Under the pieces are notes generated by a model. That model was not told where the DNA came from. It saw nothing but the letters and a program-made list of their open reading frames with translations, and did not search any database. From Paenibacillus sp. Marseille-Q4541 (GTDB taxonomy: Bacteria > Bacillota > Bacilli > Paenibacillales > Paenibacillaceae), in the NCBI RefSeq assembly GCF_018310695.1, contig NZ_JAGXCY010000002.1, positions 62,001-126,000 of the forward strand: a stretch of DNA of 64,000 nucleotides. Reading direction: 5' to 3'. The position numbers were made by a program, and so were the translations under genes. Positions 1 to 9,996 of the stretch are shown in pieces (within the stretch, counting starts at the first letter, position 1; each line of letters opens with the position of its first letter).

Positions 1-57
1 CCACCACTGGTTAGTTTAAGATCATCATGATTTGATACGTAGAGAGGGTATATAACG

Positions 58-87
58 AAAGGGCTGCGTTACTCGCAGCCCTTTTTT
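58..87. terminator. Rho-independent terminator, hairpin with T-run
   Basis: An 8-bp perfect stem (GGGCTGCG / CGCAGCCC) with a 5-base loop is followed by six T on the + strand. It would end a gene entering from the left edge. On the - strand it lies just past the stop of the acetyltransferase gene and has a weaker T-run, so it may serve both directions. Confidence 0.85.
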
Positions 88-91
88 ACTT

Positions 92-670
92 TTAGTTATT
101 ATTATTCATTTTATAATATTGGTATTTCCTATCTTCAATCTCTAATTCATCTTGATACTCAAAACCACATTTCCGTATCACTTTGTTCGATGCTAGGTTA
201 CTGATCTGAGCAATAGCGATAAGTTCTTGGACTGTGGTGTTAAGAAACAAATAATCGATTAATCCTTTTGCTGCTTGTGTCGTGTAACCTTTATTTCTGT
301 GGTCTTTTGAAATCCCGTAATATATTTCTCTGTTTGGCGGCGATACTGTATCCAATATTCCTGTACCGCAAACACCAATAAACTCGCCTGTTTCTTTCAA
401 TATGATTCCTAATCGCAAACGTAGTTCTCCAATATATCCGTCTTTTGATACAGCCTGTATAAATCGTTTATTCTCAGGAATTTCATAATGATGAAACCAG
501 TCTTCACGCTGTTCCTTGGACACATTCCAATCCAACAGAAATTCGTGAAAGTGAGGTTGCCAAGTAAGGTTGTGTAATGCACCTAAATCCTCAACTTGAT
601 ACTCTCTCAAAATAATATCCTTACATTCTATCGTGAACATGTTGTTAATTGAGCTGTATGAATTACTCAT
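92..670 (-). CDS. GNAT family N-acetyltransferase (RimJ/RimL-like)
   Basis: A 192-residue protein of the usual length for acetyl-CoA-dependent acetyltransferases of the RimJ/RimL group, which acetylate protein N-termini or small-molecule amines. The fold is shown by a strand with EFIGVCGTGIL, a YYGISKDHRNKGYTTQAAKGL segment matching the acetyl-CoA pyrophosphate loop (R/Q-x-x-G-x-G/A type, here RNKGYTTQA), and the typical late NxxSNKVIRKCGFEY motif (SNLASNKVIRKCGF) near residues 160-172. A GGAGG-like site lies just upstream of the ATG. It is a single gene bounded by the terminator at its 3' end. The substrate cannot be told from sequence. Confidence 0.85.
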   Translation of the reverse strand: MSNSYSSINNMFTIECKDIILREYQVEDLGALHNLTWQPHFHEFLLDWNVSKEQREDWFHHYEIPENKRFIQAVSKDGYIGELRLRLGIILKETGEFIGVCGTGILDTVSPPNREIYYGISKDHRNKGYTTQAAKGLIDYLFLNTTVQELIAIAQISNLASNKVIRKCGFEYQDELEIEDRKYQYYKMNNNN

Positions 671-920
671 GGGTATCCTCCTAATAATAGAAGGAATACA
701 AAGCAGAATAAGGAATGATCACAACGTGCAGTAATCTCAAGGATCCACCGCAATATGTGATGAAATCAGCACTATGCTTTGCATCCTTGTAATAGTGAAA
801 AATCATATTAAGTTTAAACTATTACAAAGTTACTGGCATAGCGGACTCCCCCTCCCATATATATCCACAAATTGTAGCAAACATTGGGCTAACATTCAAT
901 GATACCGTTCGAAATACGAG

Positions 921-954
921 AAAAAAGGGACCCCGATCGCATTGGACGGGTCCC
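921..954 (-). terminator. Terminator of the sigma/DUF3600 operon
   Basis: On the - strand a GGGACCC / GGGTCCC stem is followed by six T, 12 bases past the stop codon of the DUF3600 gene. Confidence 0.85.
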
Positions 955-966
955 TGCTTCATTTTC

Positions 967-1476
967 TCACGGTTTGGCGGTACCGTTTATCTTCTCAAAG
1001 TACGGGGCTAACCTGGAGGTGAGCTGTTCAAACTGTTGTTGCTCTTCTTTGGTCAGCTTCTCCTCATGTTTGACCCCATTTTCATCGGTGATCTGCAGCT
1101 TTAATTGCATCAACTGCTTGGTCAGCTCCGTATACTCCTTGAATTCGTCTTCCGTGAGCTTGCCTTTTGCTGCCTGAAGCATTCCTTCCATGGCTTGATA
1201 ATCTTCCTGTGTACCACCGTGCTGTTCAATGGTCTCAGAAGAACCGAAAATATCATCAGCCAGATAGGAAGCAGCAAATGCAGCAGACGGAATCAGGATT
1301 GCTACTGCGGCAATGCCTGCCAGCATGCATTTTTTCATGGGAGATCGTCCTCTCTTTTCGTTCACATAGTGTTGATAGGACTGCCTTACACGTCCATACA
1401 AATCGGGTGGGCATTGCATCGAATCTGCCGCCTGGCGAAGCTCTTCACGCAATTCCTTGTCAATGGACATACGCAT
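967..1476 (-). CDS. Putative anti-sigma partner, DUF3600-like membrane protein
   Basis: A 169-residue protein with a cytoplasmic N-terminus of about 45 residues, one membrane segment (about residues 49-68, MLAGIAAVAILIPSAAFAAS) and a charged extracytoplasmic C-terminus rich in Lys/Glu with predicted helices. The pattern, including SYLADDIFGSSE after the membrane segment and a C-terminal PYFEKINGT, resembles DUF3600 proteins as I remember them. The gene overlaps the end of the upstream ECF sigma gene by 17 bases, which implies translational coupling. That position is where anti-sigma factors normally sit, so the inferred role is to hold the sigma factor at the membrane until a surface signal arrives. 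There is no ZAS zinc motif. The anti-sigma function is inference. Confidence 0.7.
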   Translation of the reverse strand: MRMSIDKELREELRQAADSMQCPPDLYGRVRQSYQHYVNEKRGRSPMKKCMLAGIAAVAILIPSAAFAASYLADDIFGSSETIEQHGGTQEDYQAMEGMLQAAKGKLTEDEFKEYTELTKQLMQLKLQITDENGVKHEEKLTKEEQQQFEQLTSRLAPYFEKINGTAKP

Positions 1477-2023
1477 CTCCTCCCGTCATTTCGAATCGTT
1501 TCCGGAGTTCTTTCAGTGCCAAATGATGCCTGGATTTCACTGTGCCAACGGGGATCTGCAGCATGTCTGCGATTTCTTCCAGAGCATAGTCGTGAAAATA
1601 GCGCAGGATGACGACCACACGTAGTTTGTACGACAATTGACGGACAATGCTGAACAGTTCATGCTGCATTTCGGATTGCAAGATAGCTTTGTCCGTCCAC
1701 TCAAACTGTTCGCAAGCCATCTGCCGGTTTCGTTCAAAGAGGCGAATTCGCCGCCAAGCCTTTCTTTTCCAATCCTGAACCTGACGTACAGTGATCCCGT
1801 GCAGCCAATACCGGAACGGCCGGTTCGGGTCGTACGTGTGAAACGACCGCCACATGCGCATGTACACTTCATTCACGATATCCTCAATGTCCTGTTTGTT
1901 GTAGACGAGAAAAGCAACCGTCCGATAGACGTCTTGGTGAGTCGCCTGATAGACAAGCTGAAAGGCAGACTCGTCGCCGAGCATCACTTTTTCAAGCAAC
2001 AGAAGTAACTCTTTATCATTCAT
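1460..2023 (-). CDS. ECF-type RNA polymerase sigma factor
   Basis: A 187-residue sigma-70 family factor with regions 2 and 4 only. Region 2 covers about residues 22-95, with the DIEDIVNEVYMRMWRSFHTY core helix. Region 4 covers about 130-180, with ALEEIADMLQIPVGTVKSRHH as the DNA-recognition helix-turn-helix. There is no sigma region 1.1 or 3, as expected for ECF factors. The start is fixed by a strong AGGGAGGGG site. It is co-transcribed and overlaps with the putative membrane anti-sigma gene. A candidate promoter of ECF type upstream would make it autoregulated. The regulon is unknown. Confidence 0.92.
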   Translation of the reverse strand: MNDKELLLLLEKVMLGDESAFQLVYQATHQDVYRTVAFLVYNKQDIEDIVNEVYMRMWRSFHTYDPNRPFRYWLHGITVRQVQDWKRKAWRRIRLFERNRQMACEQFEWTDKAILQSEMQHELFSIVRQLSYKLRVVVILRYFHDYALEEIADMLQIPVGTVKSRHHLALKELRKRFEMTGGDAYVH

Positions 2024-2058
2024 GGGGGGGCCCCTCCCTAACGTGTTACAACCCTTAA

Positions 2059-2084
2059 TTCGCTCCGGCGGGGAAAAAGGTTCA
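2059..2084 (-). promoter_or_regulatory. Candidate ECF-type promoter of the sigma operon
   Basis: On the - strand TGAACC, a 16-base spacer and CGAA resemble promoters used by extracytoplasmic-function sigma factors (TGAAAC, 16-17, CGTA/CGAC type). It lies about 36 bases upstream of the sigma start codon. The match is imperfect and was found by eye. Confidence 0.35.
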
Positions 2085-2269
2085 GTAAGAGAATAAACTT
2101 TTTTGATAAATCACCGGACCTCTTACCTAGTAATCTCGATTTCATCTAAAAAAATCTCTATATCTTTCAGTGTCTTATTGTAAGGTTCGTCCGTATTTGA
2201 TACCCAACCAAACGATAAATCGCTTTCGTTCAAGTGAATAAACTATCGTCCATCTCTTTAGAAAAACAC

Positions 2270-2310
2270 AAAAAAGAACATGGGAAAAGTTAGTTACATT
2301 CCATGTTCTT
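2270..2310 (-). terminator. Terminator of the PAS/MCP gene
   Basis: A 10-bp stem AAGAACATGG / CCATGTTCTT is followed on the - strand by a T-rich tract, 38 bases past the stop codon of the transducer. Confidence 0.8.
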
Positions 2311-2347
2311 AATATATATCCTATAACTAACCTGTCAATCTAATTTC

Positions 2348-3268
2348 TTACACAATATCAATTACATGCCGTGCCTTAGAGTCCAGCTCTTGTGCAGAGA
2401 ATAACACGACGGAAAAATCATTCATTGCTACTTCGATTTGCTGTTGACTTTGTTCTACATGCTCCTCAATATCTTTTGTCCCTTGGGATATATTTTCAAT
2501 TTCCTTCGTTATGCCCTCTACACTATCTCTGATTTCAGTAATAGAGTTCTCCACCTTAGAAGACAGCTTTTTCACTTCTTTGGCAACAATATCGAACCCT
2601 CTTCCATATTCTCCTGCGTGTGCAGCTTCGATTGCTGCATTAAGGGCAAGTAGTTGAGTCTGTGAGGCAATGTCACGAATCGTCTTCACGACACCTTGTA
2701 TAGTTTTGGCTTCTTGCTGTAAATCCATTAGCGTAGTGGTATTGTACTTAGATACTTCAGCGATCGAGGAGATGCTCACTAATAACTCTTTACTTCGTTC
2801 AATACCCATTTCAGCACGCTTGTTGAGACTAGTGGACATTCCCTTCAGTTCATCCACAACCGCCGAGATATTATTTTGACGATTCGTAATATTAGTTGCT
2901 ATCTTAGAAACTGCAATAATTTTCTCGCCTTTCTCATCGAAAATTGGCATGTATGTAGCTTCAAGCCAGATGGCATTCCCCTTTGCATCTTTACGCTCAA
3001 TCTTATCCTGAAAACTTTTACCACATAATATACTTTCCCAAAACAGTTCATATTCAGCACTGTTCACAAAATCAGAGAAACAAAATTCCTTGTGTAACAT
3101 ACCGTACATTTCTTCTGCATTATATCCCATACTTTTCGCGAATACTTCATTGACATAAGTTACTCGGCGCTCAAGATCAAACCGGATGATAGCCAGATTT
3201 TGTTCCAGTGCTCTGACGATCGATTCGTTAGTAACGTTATCCTCTATACGTTTATTTACCCTATTCAA
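2348..3268 (-). CDS. Soluble PAS-domain methyl-accepting chemotaxis-type transducer
   Basis: A 306-residue cytoplasmic protein. Residues about 17-132 form a PAS sensor ([50 protein letters not shown], ending [13 protein letters not shown]). Residues about 135-300 form a shortened MCP coiled-coil signalling domain with the conserved hairpin tip ([24 protein letters not shown], then [15 protein letters not shown]). There is no signal peptide, membrane segment or HAMP. It should bind CheA/CheW and report an internal cue, such as redox state or a bound ligand. It is monocistronic with its own terminator, and no chemotaxis genes lie nearby. The PAS ligand is unknown, and the methylation helices are short. 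Confidence 0.88.
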   Translation of the reverse strand: MNRVNKRIEDNVTNESIVRALEQNLAIIRFDLERRVTYVNEVFAKSMGYNAEEMYGMLHKEFCFSDFVNSAEYELFWESILCGKSFQDKIERKDAKGNAIWLEATYMPIFDEKGEKIIAVSKIATNITNRQNNISAVVDELKGMSTSLNKRAEMGIERSKELLVSISSIAEVSKYNTTTLMDLQQEAKTIQGVVKTIRDIASQTQLLALNAAIEAAHAGEYGRGFDIVAKEVKKLSSKVENSITEIRDSVEGITKEIENISQGTKDIEEHVEQSQQQIEVAMNDFSVVLFSAQELDSKARHVIDIV

Positions 3269-3811
3269 CTAAATTCCCCCATACTCTTACTAGGCCATAC
3301 AAGCTAATCTAATTCGAAGAACACAATAAAATTGACATCAAACAACAATCTAACAATCCGATAACAATCTCTTTACTTTCTATGTAGGCAGTAGACACCT
3401 ATTATCTTAAAATCTTGCTATTTATTGATCAGAAAATATGAATTCGGTTTCAAATTGTAATTGTAATAACATGTGCAACAATAACAGCATATAATCAAAC
3501 GCTACTTAAATTTATTATTTTATCTTCTTTTCACCTTCTCATTCCTTTATAAAATTCAATATAACACGAACCATTTGTTTTACCTAAGCACTATTATTAC
3601 TTTATTATTATTTTTTTGATTAACCAAAAGTAGTATATATTGAAACACCTCTAGCGTAAGTATTAATAAACACTTTTTTCCATCTTAGCGAATCCACGGG
3701 TGTATTTGTGTAACCCTATTGTAATAACATATCCATATAGCAAGCAGCAATGAACAAAAGAAAAAAGACGGGCTGTTTTAGTCAGCTACCGTCTTTTCCA
3801 CAATGATATAT
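3269..3811. other. Long AT-rich intergenic region
   Basis: A 543-base AT-rich gap. The only clear element is the terminator at 3761-3795. The right part must hold the promoter of the PAS transducer gene, but I could not pick out a convincing -35/-10 pair or a motility-type promoter. No ORF with a ribosome site and no repeat was seen. Confidence 0.55.
3761..3795 (-). terminator. Terminator of the PTS/GH65 operon
   Basis: On the - strand AAGACGG pairs with CCGTCTT, with an inner AGCTG/CAGC extension, and six T follow. It sits 16 bases past the EIIBC stop codon. Confidence 0.85.
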
Positions 3812-5221
3812 TTAACCGTTTACAGAATTGGACTGCTTAGAGTCCTTATTGTCTTTGAAACCAAGCACAAGACACAGAACGAAAGATACGATAAATGACA
3901 GAAGCATCATAATAACACCATTAATGATATTGGATAGGCCCTTTTCACCGGAAAAAGCCAGTAAAGCTGTAATATTATTTTGAGGCACATATAGTGTTAC
4001 ATGCATGATTCCCGCGAAACATCCGGCGACGCCTGCAGCGATGGCGGCAGCTACCATGGGTCGTTTCAATTTCAATGTTACCCCATACAATGCAGGTTCT
4101 GTAATACCCATAATTGATGAAATCCACGAAGCTGAAGCCAGTTGTTTCATTTCTTTATTTTTGGAACGAATTGCAACAGCTAAAGTTGCGCCACTTTGAG
4201 CAAGGTTTGCGCATATTTGTGCGACAAGGATGAGCGCTTCTTGTCCAGTAGCAGCAAATGTTGAGATAAAAATCGGTGTTAATGCATGATGCATACCTGT
4301 CATCACAATAAATGGGAAGGCAGCTGCGAGCAATGCAACCATGACAAATCCAAGATTTCCTTGAAGAATCTCAATTAAACTAGCAAGACCTTGACCCGCA
4401 AAATTACCTAATGGACCAATGACAATCAGAGCGAGCGGAGCACTGATTAACAGAGTAAGCGTTGGATTCAATATGATCTTAAGCATGTTAGGCACGATTC
4501 TGTCGATAAACCGTTCAATATAAGACATGATCCATACTGTCAATAATACCGGAATGACGGAAGCAGCATAAATAACACCTGGAACAGGAAGCCCTATGAA
4601 AGAGATTGGATCTCCAGAAGAAACCCATGCAGTGAAGTTAGGATGTAACAATACACCTGCAACAATTACCGCCATCGAAGTGTTTACTCGGAATTTTTTA
4701 GAAGCGTTAACGGCTAGTAGGATTGGCATGAAATAGAACGCGGCGTCCCCTATAATATCCAACATCCGATAAGTGCTAGCTTCCTGAGAAATTAGATCAA
4801 AAGTAACGAGGAGTGATAAAATAACTTTAATCATACCCGCAGCGGTAAGAGCAGGGATCATCGGAGTCATACAGCCTGTAATCGTATCAATTAGCTTACT
4901 CAAAAATCCTCTTTTTTTATTTGAATTATCATCATTATCGGAAGACGACCCGTCTATATCCTCCGTGCTTTTCACATTCTGTTTAATTATTGCATTATAG
5001 ACAGCGCTTACTTCATTACCGATAATAACCTGATATTGATTTGGTGTATCAACAACGCCTGCTACACCTTCCATACTTTTCAGGTTTTCTTCATCTACCT
5101 TTGAGTGATCCTTTAATTGAAAGCGCAAACGAGTCATACAGTGTTCCAATCCGATAATGTTATCTTGACCGCCTACATTTTCGATGATGGACTTGGCCAT
5201 TTTTTCATAATTTTTCTTCAT
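3812..5221 (-). CDS. PTS EIIBC component, glucose/beta-glucoside superfamily
   Basis: A 469-residue permease of the phosphotransferase system that imports and phosphorylates a sugar. Residues 1-80 are the EIIB domain with the phosphorylation cysteine Cys28 in EHCMTRLRFQLKD. A linker rich in Ser/Asp/Asn (about 82-103) leads to the EIIC domain (about 105-460) with some ten membrane segments and the GITEPALYGV motif near 370. The EIIA domain found at the C-terminus of many family members is absent, so the phosphate must come from an EIIA encoded elsewhere. It is the last gene of the operon after GH1, GH65 and beta-PGM, 56 bases behind beta-PGM. The substrate is probably a glucosyl disaccharide of trehalose or beta-glucoside type, but sequence alone does not decide. 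Confidence 0.9.
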   Translation of the reverse strand: MKKNYEKMAKSIIENVGGQDNIIGLEHCMTRLRFQLKDHSKVDEENLKSMEGVAGVVDTPNQYQVIIGNEVSAVYNAIIKQNVKSTEDIDGSSSDNDDNSNKKRGFLSKLIDTITGCMTPMIPALTAAGMIKVILSLLVTFDLISQEASTYRMLDIIGDAAFYFMPILLAVNASKKFRVNTSMAVIVAGVLLHPNFTAWVSSGDPISFIGLPVPGVIYAASVIPVLLTVWIMSYIERFIDRIVPNMLKIILNPTLTLLISAPLALIVIGPLGNFAGQGLASLIEILQGNLGFVMVALLAAAFPFIVMTGMHHALTPIFISTFAATGQEALILVAQICANLAQSGATLAVAIRSKNKEMKQLASASWISSIMGITEPALYGVTLKLKRPMVAAAIAAGVAGCFAGIMHVTLYVPQNNITALLAFSGEKGLSNIINGVIMMLLSFIVSFVLCLVLGFKDNKDSKQSNSVNG

Positions 5222-5277
5222 CGATGTTTCCCCCTTGATGTAATAAACCGATATTATGAATTACGATTAGAGAGCCA

Positions 5278-5937
5278 TTAATGACTCTCCAACCAGACTT
5301 GCCTGATAGCACTATAATTTAAACCTAGCGTACTCGAATAAACTTGATCTGCTTGCGATAAATCCCCAGTTTTTCCTATTCCTATTGCTGTCATCCCTGC
5401 TTTTTTAATCGCCTCAACACCGGAGAAAGCATCCTCTATTCCCACACACTGTTTAGGATCAACACCTAACAATTGGCTTCCTTTAATAAATATGTCCGGA
5501 GCGGGTTTACCAGGAACGGTTGAAGGATCCACAACACAGTCAAAGAAATGAGCCAATCCCAGTAAATTTAATAACAGGGGACCGTTTTTACTTGCTGAAG
5601 CTAGTCCTATTTTGATTCCATTTTCTTTTAGTTCCTCTAGTAATTCTGGAATCTGCGGCAACGCATCCTCAGGTGTTATGGATTGAATATGTTGAACATA
5701 TATCTGGTTTTTTTCTTCGGCTAACTGTTCCTTCTCTATTTGTGTCAGTTCGTTGCTTTTATTACCGTACTTCAGCATTCTTTCCAGGGATTCATTCCTG
5801 CTAACCCCTTTTAATTGCTCATTGAATTGCTCGTCAATAACAATGCCAATTTTTTCGCCTAACTGCCTCCATGCGATGAAATGGTATTTGGCAGTATCTG
5901 CAACGACACCATCCAGATCAAATAAAACCGCTCGCAT
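5278..5937 (-). CDS. pgmB: Beta-phosphoglucomutase
   Basis: A 219-residue HAD-superfamily enzyme that converts beta-glucose-1-phosphate to glucose-6-phosphate. The N-terminal FDLDGVVADTAKYHF contains the nucleophile Asp7 and acid/base Asp9. The cap domain holds AWRQLGEKIGI and LKGVSRNESLERML, the signature of beta-PGM rather than of other HAD phosphatases. GLASASKNGPLLL is HAD motif II and VGIEDAFSGVEAI is motif IV with the metal-binding acid. It lies between GH65 (18 bases) and EIIBC. The pairing is functional: GH65 inverting phosphorylases release beta-glucose-1-phosphate, the substrate of this enzyme. Confidence 0.94.
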   Translation of the reverse strand: MRAVLFDLDGVVADTAKYHFIAWRQLGEKIGIVIDEQFNEQLKGVSRNESLERMLKYGNKSNELTQIEKEQLAEEKNQIYVQHIQSITPEDALPQIPELLEELKENGIKIGLASASKNGPLLLNLLGLAHFFDCVVDPSTVPGKPAPDIFIKGSQLLGVDPKQCVGIEDAFSGVEAIKKAGMTAIGIGKTGDLSQADQVYSSTLGLNYSAIRQVWLESH

Positions 5938-5955
5938 AACAAATCACCCTTTATT

Positions 5956-8271
5956 TTAGTTCTCTATATACACAGGTACATCTCTCTTTAGAAGAATGGT
6001 TTCTTCATTCTGATTTATTTCAAGCTGAGCTCCGTCTAGTAACTCATAAGTTGTTCCCTCATGAGTCATCTCGATTCGAATGGGCAGGTATTTATATAGA
6101 ATACGAAATCCTAACTTGTCCCATTGCTTAGGCAATCTAGGCGAGAATGACAATCCAATATCGCTCACTTTCATGCCGGCAAATCCATAGGCAAGACTCA
6201 TCCACGTTCCACCCATGTTTGCCGCATGTATACCGTCTTTCGTATTTTTCTGCATATCTGTCAAATCCATAAGTGCGGTATCCATAAAATAACGATAAGC
6301 TTTGTCAGCATCCCCGATTTCACTGGCCATCATGCCGAAAATAGAACGAGATAACGAGGAATCGTGTGTCGTGATTTTTTCGTAGTATTCATAATCTCTC
6401 TTTTTTTGCTCTAATGTAAAATGTTGTCCGCATAGCAATTCCGCTAGAATCGTATCTGCCTGTTTGTTCACCTGATGTCGATAAATGGTGAGCGGATGAT
6501 AGTGAAGCAACAATGGATATTTATCTGCAGGTGTTCCTTCAAAATCCCATATTGCTTTATCAAAGAAGGAATCATCCTGTTTGGTCAGCTGTCTTTCTTC
6601 ATCATAAGGAAGATACATCTGATCCGCTGCTTTTTGCCATGCATCCAGCTCAATTGAGTCCAACCCCAACATATTGAAAAATTCCGATAGGTTGCTATTT
6701 TTCTGTTGCAACATAACCATACTTCTTGCAAACAGCAAGTTTTCTTTAGCCATCAGGTTCGTATAGTAATTGTTATTAACAATCGCCGTATATTCATCTG
6801 GACCTGTTACTCCTTGGATGCAAAACTGATTGTTCTTCTGAGGAATATAATCGCCAAAAGCAATCCAGAAACGTGCTGTCTCAATGAGGATTTCCAGCCC
6901 ATATTTCTGCATGAAATCTTCATCACCTGTTGCTTCATAATACAGCTTCACACCATAGGCTATATCCGCATTGATATGAAACTGTGCAGTTCCTGCAGGA
7001 TAATAGGCACTGCATTCCTCACCATTAATTGTTCTCCAAGCGAACAATGCACCTTGTGGCACACCCAGTTCCCGTGCACGCTTTCTTGCATGCGGTAGAA
7101 TCGAGTGTCGATATTTGAGGAGTTGTTTCGCGACTTCAGGCTGTGTGAAGACAAAGAATGGGAGCATATACATCTCTGTGTCCCAGAAATAATGACCTTC
7201 ATACCCATCTCCAGTTAAGCCTTTTGCTGCAATATTGGTGAAACCGTTCCGGCCAGCTGCTTGATTGAGATGAAATAAATTGAGGTGTAAACCTAGTTCT
7301 AACTGATCATCTCCCTTTATCTCAACATCACAATTACTCCAGAACCGAGACATGTAATCTACATGCATCGCTTTTACTTTTTCATAGCCCAGATGCTGAA
7401 CTTTTTTCATCACTTCTTTTAATTGCTCCAAGTTCTGTGTCTCTGTCATTTCATTATGGAATATCTCTCCATATCCAGAATAAACAATGACTTCGATTGG
7501 TTCAGTGCTACAAGCTGAAAGAGTTAGATCTGTAGCGATTCCTTTATCTTCGCAATTCGTATGTTTGAGAATTGTATTGCCCTCCGTTACTACAACCTGA
7601 GCTGTAGACCATAAACCGAGTCCACTGTTCCGAGTAGTTACGCGAAGAAAGGGAAGCTCTTGCAACTTCATTGCGCATGTTGTTATTTGCTCTACATGTC
7701 CGTTTGCTACCCTGGGATCTTCTGAAGCTGTTTTTTCTTTCGAAACCTGCTTAAGTTCATGATGGATTGTAATTTCTCCCTCAAAATTGAGAGGAGTGAT
7801 TTGATAGGACATCAGCATTAACTCTGGAAAATCAAAAGACACGAAACGCTCAATCCGGGCTTCTACTCTTTTACCTTGAGGGCTTTCCCATTCAAAAGTT
7901 CTTGTAAGCAGCCCTTTCTCTAGGTTTAGTATTCGTTTATGATTGGAGGTTTTTCCATTCCCTAGACTGAACCACTCTCCGTCAATTGCAAAACGTATCA
8001 GATGACTGCTTGGTAATTTGCAAATGGTCTGATGATTACGGGCATATCCATATGCCCATTCACCGTACTGGATTGGAGATTGTTCATACAATCCATTCAC
8101 ATAAGTCCCAACATTATCAGCGAACTCCCAGTTCAAGTCACATTCTTCAAGATTACCCCTGACACCTAAATGTCCGTTGCCTAGAGCGAACAGTGTTTCA
8201 TTCAATTTCATAGATTCATGATCCAACGTATCTTCTAGCAACATAAAGCTATTCTTGGAATCAAGGCTCAT
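5956..8271 (-). CDS. GH65 disaccharide phosphorylase
   Basis: A 771-residue glycoside hydrolase family 65 enzyme. It should phosphorolyse an alpha-glucosyl disaccharide (or its 6-phosphate) with inversion, giving beta-glucose-1-phosphate. An N-terminal beta-sandwich (about 1-300) precedes the (alpha/alpha)6 barrel. Recognisable are GYEGHYFWDTEMYMLPFF near 356-373, TINGEECSAYYPAGTAQFHINADIAY near 414-439, and TGPDEYT with the catalytic acid Glu493. A phosphate-binding loop (TTHDSSLSRSIFGMMA) lies near 650. A C-terminal jelly roll follows. Known specificities include maltose, trehalose, kojibiose, nigerose and trehalose-6-phosphate. The motifs look more like the maltose/kojibiose branch than Lactococcus trehalose-6-phosphate phosphorylase, but PTS context would favour a phosphorylated substrate. 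Specificity is unresolved. Confidence 0.9.
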   Translation of the reverse strand: MSLDSKNSFMLLEDTLDHESMKLNETLFALGNGHLGVRGNLEECDLNWEFADNVGTYVNGLYEQSPIQYGEWAYGYARNHQTICKLPSSHLIRFAIDGEWFSLGNGKTSNHKRILNLEKGLLTRTFEWESPQGKRVEARIERFVSFDFPELMLMSYQITPLNFEGEITIHHELKQVSKEKTASEDPRVANGHVEQITTCAMKLQELPFLRVTTRNSGLGLWSTAQVVVTEGNTILKHTNCEDKGIATDLTLSACSTEPIEVIVYSGYGEIFHNEMTETQNLEQLKEVMKKVQHLGYEKVKAMHVDYMSRFWSNCDVEIKGDDQLELGLHLNLFHLNQAAGRNGFTNIAAKGLTGDGYEGHYFWDTEMYMLPFFVFTQPEVAKQLLKYRHSILPHARKRARELGVPQGALFAWRTINGEECSAYYPAGTAQFHINADIAYGVKLYYEATGDEDFMQKYGLEILIETARFWIAFGDYIPQKNNQFCIQGVTGPDEYTAIVNNNYYTNLMAKENLLFARSMVMLQQKNSNLSEFFNMLGLDSIELDAWQKAADQMYLPYDEERQLTKQDDSFFDKAIWDFEGTPADKYPLLLHYHPLTIYRHQVNKQADTILAELLCGQHFTLEQKKRDYEYYEKITTHDSSLSRSIFGMMASEIGDADKAYRYFMDTALMDLTDMQKNTKDGIHAANMGGTWMSLAYGFAGMKVSDIGLSFSPRLPKQWDKLGFRILYKYLPIRIEMTHEGTTYELLDGAQLEINQNEETILLKRDVPVYIEN

Positions 8272-8292
8272 AACAAACTCCCCCTCTCTCTT

Positions 8293-9741
<1,449 letters not shown>

Positions 9742-9750
9742 CTATAAAAA

Positions 9751-9764
9751 CAAAACGCTTACAA
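9751..9764 (-). promoter_or_regulatory. Candidate CcpA cre site of the sugar operon
   Basis: On the - strand TTGTAAGCGTTTTG matches the catabolite-responsive element TGNAANCGNWNNCA except in the last positions. It lies about 30 bases before the GH1 start codon, where binding would block transcription. This fits glucose repression of a PTS/glycosidase operon. Confidence 0.5.
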
Positions 9765-9956
9765 AACAATTGAATTAGTAAACTACGGTAGCAAACTCCC
9801 CATTCTATTGATGTTTCATCTGTTTTATATCACAGTATCTTGCTTGCTACAGGTCTATAATACCTCTTTCTCAAGCTCATAGAATCCCTGTTTTTTGCCG
9901 AATCATTCTCATATTTTGACCTGGATATTTATGGATTTATAAAACCGAAAATAAAA

Positions 9957-9979
9957 AAGATGACCTCTAAGGTCATCTT
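9957..9979 (-). terminator. Terminator of the araC-type regulator gene
   Basis: A perfect 9-bp stem AAGATGACC / GGTCATCTT with a 5-base loop is followed on the - strand by TTTTTAT. It separates the regulator gene from the sugar operon promoter. Confidence 0.88.
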
Positions 9980-9996
9980 AAAATAATCAAATGGTT

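Larger units (their letters stand above)
2024..2347. other. Intergenic region upstream of sigma and downstream of the PAS transducer
   Basis: A 324-base gap. It holds the candidate ECF promoter (2059-2084) and the terminator of the transducer gene (2270-2310). The AT-rich middle shows no open reading frame with a ribosome site and no repeat. Confidence 0.6.

Noticed and set aside
1105-1611. + strand frames over the sigma and anti-sigma genes
   Set aside because: Antisense shadows of two well-supported genes.
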